A stretch of DNA of 64,000 nt from Deroplatys truncata (Eukaryota > Arthropoda > Insecta > Mantodea > Mantidae). The notes beneath the pieces were generated by a model. The model was not told the origin of the DNA. It saw only the letters and a program-made list of their open reading frames with translations, and searched no databases. Positions 55,834 to 64,000 of the stretch are shown here, piece by piece; the stretch's first letter is position 1, and each line of letters starts with the position of its first letter. The stretch lies in NCBI GenBank assembly GCA_030765065.1, contig CM060989.1, positions 39,051,501 to 39,115,500 on the forward strand, in the 5' to 3' direction. The position numbers were made by a program, and so were the translations under genes.

Positions 55834-56790
55834 CAGTGGCGTAGCGTAAGGGTAGACTTTGAGACTGAATCTATCAAAATAAATTGCCAAGAAGTTAAGT
55901 AAGTTTTTAAACAATTAAATAAAGATCAGCCTCAAACAAACAATGAAAAACTAATTAACACAATCACCTTCACCGCTACTTACCCCAACGCCCCAACCCC
56001 TACTGCTAAGTGTCAGATTGTAGTGCTGCGTACTTAGGCAGCTTCGAAATCTCATGATGCAGCAACAAAGTCGAGTAGAGACTGGGATGGCTGAGCGAGT
56101 GCAACTCTCATCAAGAGTGGACTTACATAGCTTTTCCCACTAAATTTCGAGCTCTCGTTGTAGGAAGAAATGTCTATTTTTTTGTGCATTAAGGGCACAA
56201 AGACAGCAGCAGAGACTTAACACGTTTAGTGAGATGTTTAGTCTCTGTGTACCTGCTCTCTCCAAGGTCCGGAAACAGGACAATAGGGGTTGGAGACAAG
56301 GGTAGGGCAAGGCAGTAACAAACATTTCATTCCTCAGTTATTGGTGAACCAGCATTATGTGCGTGCAGCTGTGCAGTGTTAATTTTACGTAAGCCTGTGT
56401 ATTGTTTCATTGAGCGTGTTTTATGTACGGTTTTAGAAATATGAACAATTCCATCGATTTAATGGATTACTTATTAAAAACTCAGTTTTCGACTCTATCT
56501 TATGAGAAAAAGTGTGAACTTAAAGGCTAAAGACCAATTCCTAAGCTTGGCATTGTCTTCCAGGAAAAGAACCAAAAAACGGATATTTCAAACATCCTGG
56601 TACAGTAAATTTAATTGGCTAACTGGCAGTTACATTCATAACAAAGTGTGTTGCTTTGTGTGTTTGCTTTTTGGCGGGGAAAAGGAATGGAGTGTTGAAG
56701 GAATATCAAATATTAAAAACATTGAAAGAAAGGCTTGCAATAAAAATCGCCGACTGGAGTTTATATACAAAAAAACCTAGGTGAGTATCC
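55834..56790 (+). mobile_element. ZMYM1-like hAT element, 5' part
   Basis: CAGTGGCGTAGCGTAAGGG at 55834 is a classic hAT terminal repeat. The coding remnant starts 0.6 kb downstream. No 3' terminus was found, so the element is truncated. Confidence 0.65.
56441..56780 (+). pseudogene. hAT transposase N-terminus with TTF-type zinc finger (ZMYM1/DUF4371 type)
   Basis: From ATG 56441 the frame reads MNNSIDLMDYLLKTQFSTLS and YEKKCELKG, then a stop. The frame starting 56502 carries FQTSWYSKFNWLTGSYIHNK, CCFVCLLFGGEKEWSVEGI and NIERKACNKN. This is the TTF-type zinc finger that precedes DUF4371 in ZMYM1-like hAT proteins. The catalytic and dimerisation parts are absent. A GTGAGT follows the last residues (56779), but a stop codon lies just before it, so a spliced host gene is not supported. 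Confidence 0.82.
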
Positions 56791-57314
56791 ACATTGTTTT
56801 CATGATTTACAATCATACAATGGTTTGTAGGCATTTTGTAAAGTTACAACTAACCCTATGTGTTTATAATCCAGTGCAGTGTAAAATGTATGTTCAGTCA
56901 ATTTCGGCAATTAATAGTGATGCTAATGGCTACTAAAACAACAATAATCGAATCGTAATAGAGAATTCACACTATTTTAAGAGAACTTGTGCATCATTTA
57001 AAAAATTCCAAATAAAGTTTCACTATTGTCCAATCTCTTCAAAGCTTTTTTTCTCCATCGAAATAGACAATTTCTTCCTCTTGGAAACCATCACAAGGCA
57101 CCACAGAACAAAATATGTATATGTATGTATAAATAAAAACTTCACTACTTGCCTACAAGTAAAAATATGAACTGTACCGTAAGCCGAACAATATTGGCTT
57201 GTTTCATTTTTGTAAGAAACGATTGGTGGCCAGTTGCGTCTAATAATGGCCCGACGGTCAAAGTATGTACAATCATTTGTGTAGTTTCAGAAGCGCGTAC
57301 GCTCAACAATGTGA
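56791..57314. other. No gene recognised
   Basis: AT-rich. No supported feature before solo LTR 3. Confidence 0.5.
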
Positions 57315-57318
57315 TTTT

Positions 57319-58164
57319 TGAGGCAGTATTTTAATCACAACACTGAATGCCAGAGTGATTGTAGTGTAAATTAACATTATTGTATGACAATGATTTTAGA
57401 TGTTTGTTAGCCATAAGCATTGTTAGGAAATACGTTTACACGGCCTCACTGAAACTGACAATAGAGTGGATAACAATGAACCGAAGGGGTGAGTTATTTA
57501 TCACTAAGAAGAGACAAACAAATGACGTCAGGGTAGTGTGCCTTTCTTTAGAAATGGAGGAAATATTTTCCCTAGAGCATATGTGTTAATAATTGTGATT
57601 GGCTGACAAAACAGACGCTAATGTTGGCGCTATTTGGTAACCAATAGCAGCTCTATTATGTTTAGGCATTTCGGGGAGGAGTATATATTCCGGAGCTATA
57701 AGCATGTTTCGCACAGTTCTAAGCAATCTCCGCGAGGTACACATCACGCAGTTCTACAGAATCATTCACGAGGTACACGTCGCGCAGTTCTAAGGAATCT
57801 TGCGTGGAGTGCACGTCATACAGTTTGGAAGAATCTCTCGCGTCGTAAAGTTGGTTACAAAATGTGAAGTACGCGGCAACTAATACGATAGTAATTACAT
57901 TCGGAAATATAACAGTTTCAGTCAGGCGTGTATCAAGATTAAAGATGTGAAATTAATTGTGACGGCAATAAAAGTGTAAAAACAAATTCTTTCATCAGTG
58001 TTATCTTTTAGTAACAACTCCTTTCCGTTTACACGCCCTGCTCAGAGATATTTGCTCGACTGAGTAATAATAGCTAGCCGGAGGACAAAGAACCCAAATT
58101 TAAACATAATAAAACAATAATAGGCGCCAAGCAAATAAGATAACACGAGCCGATTACCGCGACA
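57319..58164 (+). mobile_element. Solo LTR 3 (846 bp)
   Basis: TGAGGC...CCGCGACA flanked by TTTT (57315-57318, 58165-58168). TATA box at 57681-57689, AATAAA at 57967-57972. Three to four tandem units of about 35 bp lie between (57712-57850). It is close to solo LTR 1 along its length. Confidence 0.88.
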
Positions 58165-58168
58165 TTTT

Positions 58169-59094
58169 TTACGGATTTTTTTTGTTTGTTTTATTTGTTT
58201 TTCTTCCGAACAGGTTGTAAACGGAATGTCAGATGATCGGGATTGTTCTATATCAGTCTTCCTGATGTTGATTATTATAGGTTCCAAAATAGCATCTGAC
58301 ATAATTGTCTTTCACACATGTATTGCTAAAGCTCAATGAAATAACTACATCGTTAGCCGGAAGATTTCTGGCGGATGTCACTGTACATTAAATTATCTGT
58401 GCAATCTGCCGCACTTAAGCTGGTGAAAGTCAACGGTTGTTTTGACATTAACGTTTTCATATTCTGGGATTGAATATACGCTCAGGTTCACAAGCAACGC
58501 TTCTGAAAGCCTGTGAGTTGAACGCCTTCTTCTTTGTTTTAATTACAACCATTGCAGATGTGTACGGTTTCGTTCAAAAGACTACCGTGTTGCAACAGAC
58601 CTTTTAATTACCTCAGCATTCAAAACTCACTCAAGGCTCCTGATTATTTAGTCAGTGAACATTCGGCAAAAGCAGCGGTTGTAATACAGTTGAAATTTAG
58701 CCGCTGTAACTGTACTTCAATGTGTCCAAAAACAAAATACTGTTCTGTGTATCTATAATTTTCCTCCATTTGTTAATCATTCTTAAAATGCGAGAAAAAA
58801 GCCACCTTCTGGTGAAAAGGTGATTGCCTCAGCTAAAAACACATCATTGCTACCCGAAATAGCAATTATGATACATGCGTTTAGAGCAAGTTTACTTTTC
58901 AGTGAAAATAATTACATTTAATATTGAAAATTACGCTGCCTACTTTAGCATCTGTGTAACTGGGGTAAACACTTAGAAGCGTAATGACTAGGGCTGCGAC
59001 ATCGGAGTTGTTAAGTTTGTTTAGAGGCGTCCTGTAGTTGACTGTTTACAACGAGAGAGTTACATGTACAATTGAATCAAGTATATTGTTTTTG
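58169..59094. other. No gene recognised
   Basis: No supported feature. The frame at 58552-58758 has no domain. Confidence 0.5.
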
Positions 59095-59210
59095 TTTTTT
59101 TTTATTCAGGGAACCTCAAAACCATGTATTTCCGATAAAATTTCGGTATCCAATTTTTGGATGGAATAGAATACCTTCTCTACCTGCTAGGTAAGTGGTA
59201 GAGAAAGTAA
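59095..59210 (-). mobile_element. Family H end fragment, R orientation
   Basis: ATTCAGGGAACCTCAAAACC to GGTAAGTGGTAGAGAAAGT. The hairpin CTCTACC/GGTAGAG is intact. It is informative for the subfamily-2 hairpin. Confidence 0.75.
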
Positions 59211-59221
59211 TAAATATTGTT

Positions 59222-59470
59222 TAAAGCCCTTTGTTACTACATGCGGCACCTCAGACGGTGATTGATACATAAAGTGAAATGAAATGGTAACCGGAAAAGG
59301 AGTTTGGGAACGAAACGTTCCAGGCCTAAGTTTAGGACACCCCGGCATTTGGCACTTATGACTGAGGAAAACCTTGGAAAAATTTGTAAGGGAGGACGAC
59401 CCTGGCGACATTTGAACCACAGACCCACCGTTCACGAGTCCGTGCCTTAACGACCTCGACTACCCTGACG
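59222..59470 (-). mobile_element. SINE with tRNA-like head
   Basis: The minus-strand head at 59470-59395 includes GGGTAGTCGAGGTCGTTAAG and GTCTGTGGTTCAAATGTCG (B box). The body contains TCATAAGTGCCAAATGCCGG. A degraded relative is at 43965. Confidence 0.65.
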
Positions 59471-59529
59471 ATACACACTTTTTAAATGGCAGAAGGTTTG
59501 AGCATACTTTGGAAACCCAATTTTACCCC

Positions 59530-59760
59530 TTGGGGTTTTGAGATTTTTATTTATGGACGCTCTTTAACTACTGTGGTCCATAGCGTTCCATTCTATGTAG
59601 GGCGTAATTTTGCTCAGAGGACTCTTATCAGGCTCGACGTTCTTTTGCGTGCCGTAAATCTACGACAAGGGACCGCCGGCTTTACTTCCCGCCACCGAGT
59701 TTAAACCCGCGACCTCATGAACTAGAGGCTAGATTGGTAACCACTACACCCCTTGGGTGG
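59530..59760 (-). mobile_element. SINE, second copy of the 49805 family
   Basis: The minus-strand head begins CCAAGGGGTGTAGTGGTTAC and has CGCGGGTTTAAACTCGG as B box. The body matches 49805-50098 (GGTCCCTTGTCGTAGA; CCTGATAAGAGTCCTC). Confidence 0.78.
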
Positions 59761-59764
59761 ATTA

Positions 59765-60415
59765 GCATTGTGTGTTGTGGTAAAATTAATATTACATACA
59801 TCTTATTTTAGAAATGTAATAGCATACTGCAATATCGTGTGAAAAGTGCATTATTACTGAATCAAGGAATAGTTTGAAAAGACCAGACGAACTCGAATCT
59901 TTCCTATATCCGAGATTCTATTATGCATTTCACACACAAACATTGCACACTAGTTTTTAACGAGATCGTGCGTTTTATTGTTTTGAATGATATTAATATA
60001 AAAAAAGCAATTTATAATGAACTTACCATCGTCATCTCCGATTTACGGTAACGCAATGCTACCAATTTAACAGTATAACTAATACGATGGCTTAGTAAGA
60101 TACTATGATTCTTTGAGTAAAATGTTTGATGGTTGATGCCGTAACTCAAAGCGGGTAGTTTGAAAATAATATGGACGATATTAGAGATTAAGTATTTCAA
60201 GAAGAGTTTCAAGTCGGAGACGTGATTATGAAGACGCATGGAAATTAGGTAGGCGTCATTGATTCCTGAAAAATCTAGAATGAGATATGACGTGTTCATT
60301 CAGCTTGGATAACAGTAAATTAGTTTTCAATTATGTTTGAAATAACGTAAGTTATTCTGTTAAAAATATGCAAATTAAGGCTTCAAGCGTATTTTACTTC
60401 GCCGCCCTAGTGTAT
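59765..60415. other. No gene recognised
   Basis: AT-rich. The frame 60012-60299 has no domain. Confidence 0.5.
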
Positions 60416-60419
60416 ATTG

Positions 60420-61216
60420 TGTCGCGGTATCGTTCGTGTTATCTTATTTACTGAGCGCCTGTTGTGTATTACTAGTTTGAATTTTGGGTTCTTTGTCCTC
60501 CGGCTAGCTATTATTACAAGTCGAGCAAATCTCTTAAACAGGGCGTGTAAACGGAAAGGAGCTGTTACTAAAAGATAACACTGATAAAAGAATTTGTTTT
60601 TACACTTTTATTGCCGTCACACTTTATTCATTTCACATAATTACTCTTGATACACGCCCGACTGAATCTGTTATATTTTCGAATGTAACTATAATCACTT
60701 ATTTGCCGCACATTCTTAATTCGCGTATTTCACATTTTTGTAACTAACTTTACGACGCGAGAGATTCTGTAGAATTGCGCAACGTGTAACCCGTGAATGA
60801 TTCTCTTAAACTGTGTGTTACCCGTCTCTGGCAGGGAATTTATACTCCCTCACCCCGATATGCCTAAACATTATAATCGAGCTTCTATTGGTTAATAAAG
60901 CGCGCCAACATTAGCGTCTATTTTATATCCAATCAAAATTACGAACACATATGCTCTAGGGAAGATATTCCCTCCATTTCTAAAGAAAAGCGCGCTACTC
61001 TGACGTCATTTGTTTGTCTCTTCTAATTAATAAACAACTCACCCCCTCGTTTCATTGTTACCCGCTCCTATTGTCAGTTTCAGTGAGGCCGTGTAAACTT
61101 ATTTCCTAACAATGCTTATAATTAACAAACATCTCAAATCAATGTCATACAATAATGTTAATTTACACTACAATCACTCTGGCATTCACAGTGTTGTGAT
61201 ATAAAATACTGCCTCA
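60420..61216 (-). mobile_element. Solo LTR 4 (797 bp), minus strand
   Basis: Reads TGTCGCGG...GCCTCA on plus, flanked by ATTG (60416-60419, 61217-61220). Minus-strand TATA box at about 60837-60845 and AATAAA at 60607-60612. Only about two of the tandem units of about 35 bp remain, which accounts for much of its shorter length. Confidence 0.88.
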
Positions 61217-61220
61217 ATTG

Positions 61221-62077
61221 TATGCTATTACAGCCAACAAATATGTTGGTAGATGTGTCAGGTGTTGGAATTCTAAATTTCCTTCTGTGTAGGTAAATAT
61301 CATCGAGAAAACGCAGGAAACACACGATCGTGCAGAAAAGTTAATGGATTTCATGCTATTCCACAGGAATAAACACACATAAAACTGACATCTTCGCTTT
61401 ATGCATTAGATTATTCTTCGGAATATTACCCGACCTTGCTCTCGATGACAAAAATCGAAAATCACTTAACAGGCGCGTGCGCCCAGCTAGGTCTAGCAAA
61501 CCGTCGCTCAGAATTATGATAATGAAGCAGTCAAGCAAAGGGTGACAGTAAATAAATGATCAAAGCAGGTTAAGTAAACCTTTTCTCGCTTAGAAAACGC
61601 AATTCTTTTGGCAGCCACTGCTACTGAGATTTTAGACAACAGTTGTCATGGAAACACGAGGGAAACAGAATTGATCCACCATTTGACAATTCTCCCGTAC
61701 TTTTTGAGCTCTGGGGGAGTGACAATTCTGGTATCCAGACACCAGTATTATAAACATGGGATCGATTGGCGGAAGTCAAATTAATAAAATAATCACAAGC
61801 CCTACTTTTTCCTGCTGGTTTGCTTCCCCGGGACCCAACAGAACAGTGGATGTCACCTTGGCCAACCACATTATTAATGAGCCAGTCAAACCCGTGTAAA
61901 CAAGGATATTAGTAAAGTCGTTTATTCATTTCAGTCTTACAAACTTGACAAATATGATAGGGACGTTTTGGGAAAGAACACTGAGATTCTCAGATCACTG
62001 CAATTAAAATTACGTCAGGTTTAGAAGTCTACGAATATTGTACAGTCGGTCCAACTAAAAGTGGCCATCTCCAAGGT
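61221..62077. other. No gene recognised
   Basis: The frames 61356-61538 and 61621-61869 have no domain. Confidence 0.5.
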
Positions 62078-62922
62078 ACCCATTGCATTGGAACCAAAAA
62101 TTCGATATCGGACTTTCACCGGAAATGCATGTTTTTAGGTCCCCTGAACAAAAAAAAACATTTTTAGAAAAAGTCCGTGCGTGTGTGTGTTGTGAACAGC
62201 ATAACTTAAAAACGAAAATTTGGATAAGCACCAAACTTGGTATTTACGTTCAGTACCTTCCAAAGATGCGATACGAAAATTTTTCAAGTAGATACATTCC
62301 AAAACTCAAACTACCCTTTACAAGGAAGACTTTTCGAAATTTTTTATTTTCTAAAAAAATGTCTAACAATTTTGATTAAAATACCATAGGTTAATACTAT
62401 TTACATGACATAAAATGCATATCGTCAATTTTCTGGGCAACAGCCTTTGAAATCCTCTTCATTCGGAAGGAATTTTGTACAGTCTTATATTACTAGTAAG
62501 TGTTAAGTGATTGGCGAAAACATCTACATAAGAAATGTAGGTATCTTTATAGCATACAATTTATTTCAAATAGGTTTTTTGTGGTGTAAGCCATTTCCAA
62601 GATATCCATTATTAATGGTTCGAATTGCTCATTACTTGACCATTCTTTAAAGTCCTTTTTCAACATTGTTTCTCGCGATTGCATGGAAACAGTATGGAAT
62701 CTTAAGACCAACCTATAGCGTTCAGATCTTAAACATTTGACTATCCTGTTCCCTAGTATCTATAAGGAAATGTGTAATGTAGCTATTTCTGCAAACTTTA
62801 TTTGGATTAAAATGAAGTAGATAGAAAAATAAGCTTTAGTAAGAATAGTTTGTATATCCACTAATAAGCGATAGAGGGTAGAGAAAGTCACGTGAATGTA
62901 ACACATCAGATCTTTTTCAAAG
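62078..62922 (+). mobile_element. Family H, F orientation, subfamily 2, first 30 bp lost
   Basis: From CATTGCATTGGAACCAAAAA to GGGTAGAGAAAGTCACGTGA and ATGTAACACATCAGAT. (GT)n at about 62177-62190. The end 12-mer is GGTAGAGAAAGT, matching the subfamily-2 start ACTTTCTCTACC. Confidence 0.85.
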
Positions 62923-62973
62923 TCCCTTCGAGTGAGCGCGCGGTTCACAACCGTCAGCTTCTGTGCACACACA

Positions 62974-63472
62974 GGGTTATTCAAAAAGAAGGAACGTATT
63001 TTAAATATTCGTTTTTAATGAACGACAATAGATAGCAACACATACGACACATCATTGAATAGAGGAAAGTTCAAAGTTTTAAGCCCCACCTATTAGTTCC
63101 ATTCGGTACCTACAGCGGCGCTGGGTTTGTTTACGAGAAAATGACAACGCCACAGGAAAAGTCGTTTTGTGTGCTGCAGTATGCAAAGAGTGAATGCATT
63201 GTTTGATTGCAGCGTGCATTTCGTTGTAAGTTCAACAAAGAGTCGCCTCGTTATAAAAAATGTACAATTCATACAATAAATTCGTAGAAGATGGTTGCGT
63301 ATGCAAACGGAAAAGCACTGGTCGTCCTGGCATAACAAATGGTGCTCATTTTGAACGCATAAAATAAAATTTTGAACTTTTCTCTATCCAGTGATGTAAT
63401 GTACGTGTCGCCATCTATTGTCGTTCATTAGAAATAAATATTTAAAGTCTGTTCCTTCTTTTTGAATAACCC
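62974..63472 (+). mobile_element. MITE-2 copy 2 (499 bp), uninterrupted
   Basis: TIRs GGGTTATTCAAAAAGAAGGA and CCTTCTTTTTGAATAACCC. It carries the empty site (63083-63092) of the Tc1 found in copy 1. It is longer than copy 1 by a segment around 63285-63335 that encodes CVCKRKSTGRPG, so copy 1 is internally deleted. Confidence 0.88.
63139..63340 (+). pseudogene. DUF4817 helix-turn-helix remnant in MITE-2 copy 2
   Basis: Reads MTTPQEKSFCVLQYAKSECI, a stop, then QRAFRCKFNKESPR. After a shift comes FVEDGCVCKRKSTGRPG. This is the N-terminal DNA-binding part of a DUF4817-type transposase. No catalytic residues follow, because the element ends about 130 bp later. Confidence 0.72.
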
Positions 63473-63514
63473 TATTATATAAAGGAGCTCGATCTTTCAG
63501 AGAAGAACATATTT

Positions 63515-63883
63515 TTGCCTGCCAAGCATGGACTGAGAGAATGTCTCCCCTCCCCTATTAATTGCATCCCCTTTTGGTTTGTAACTGGAGTACGTCACAA
63601 GAGCTTATTAATCCACTTCTCGTCATTTAACTCCCTGCCTCTCCTAGTTCATCTGGATGACTTAAATCCATCTGCACGTTACGCCTATTGTGCGTTCCAT
63701 CCTGCCTTGCTTCCTTTTGGCGATGTTTCATCAACTTCTCTTCCAGAAAAGGAGGATTTTGAGTTTTGTTCCACTATGAGCGAATTATTTTCAAGATCAA
63801 TCATGTTTATAGGGCCACAATATATGAGAGGTTACCAAAATGCAACTTCGTCATTTTTCCACTATTATGGAATAAATCACTAG
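63515..63883 (+). CDS. Open frame of 122 codons, unknown
   Basis: I do not recognise this protein. It is the longest clean frame in the last kilobase and opens with ATG at 63515. The composition is ordinary (no low complexity), with a hydrophobic stretch around residues 30-47 and a Phe/Tyr-rich C-terminus. There is no promoter, splice or homology evidence, and the setting is repeat-rich. It may be a chance frame or part of an unrecognised element. Confidence 0.15.
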   Translation: MPAKHGLRECLPSPINCIPFWFVTGVRHKSLLIHFSSFNSLPLLVHLDDLNPSARYAYCAFHPALLPFGDVSSTSLPEKEDFEFCSTMSELFSRSIMFIGPQYMRGYQNATSSFFHYYGINH

Positions 63884-64000
63884 AATCTGGTGGTATTTGG
63901 GTTGTTAGGTTCAATTCATAACCGGCAACTCCTTCGCAAATACACACCTTTACATGTATTGAGAAGGTTATATTAGCAGGTGTTCAAAACTTTGCTCGTC

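Noticed and set aside
56441-56790. Domesticated host gene with a splice donor at GTGAGT
   Set aside because: A stop codon lies just before the donor, an earlier in-frame stop and a frameshift are present, and a hAT terminal repeat sits upstream.

Overview
This window looks like intergenic DNA from a large, AT-rich animal genome, almost certainly an arthropod and most likely an insect. The evidence is at least eight lineages of Tc1/mariner element, DUF4817-type transposases, arthropod-style non-LTR retrotransposons and several tRNA-headed SINEs. I found no host gene that I can defend. Nearly every long reading frame that can be identified is a broken transposase or reverse transcriptase, so the window is a transposon graveyard with many datable nested insertions.

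Layout. 1-8 kb: a truncated fold-back Tc1/mariner element, a hAT C-terminal remnant, a mariner (1977-3914) with a 540 bp MITE inside it, two SINEs, a minus-strand LINE 3' end and solo LTR 1. 8-29.6 kb: a DUF4817-type transposon, a GCGAC-rich Harbinger-like element, two long-TIR MITEs, a LINE fragment, solo LTR 2, and a dense field of one unclassified repeat called family H here. 29.6-36.6 kb: a Tc1 nested in a 0.4 kb MITE, then a hAT element with an exact 8 bp target duplication. The hAT carries two fold-back elements, a LINE fragment and a mariner. 38-48 kb: four further mariners, one of them inside a DUF4817 transposase gene, and more family H. 48-53 kb: family H interrupted by a fold-back element that itself holds a SINE, then a 1.4 kb GC-rich minisatellite beside another SINE. 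53-64 kb: two LINE 3' ends, SINEs, the N-terminus of a ZMYM1-like hAT, solo LTRs 3 and 4, and a second copy of the MITE that hosts the Tc1.

The most interesting item is family H: about 27 segments from roughly 20 insertions. Full copies are about 0.85 kb. They carry a 12 bp inverted repeat that is terminal at one end and subterminal at the other, a hairpin next to each end, a central GT microsatellite, insertions at T/A runs and tandem truncated copies. No coding capacity was seen. This architecture recalls Helentron-associated (HINE/DINE-like) rolling-circle elements. That placement is an inference, not a database result.

None of the elements appears able to move by itself. Every transposase read here carries stops, frameshifts or lost catalytic residues. 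All similarity statements come from reading motifs by eye, and boundaries are exact only where a target-site duplication is given.
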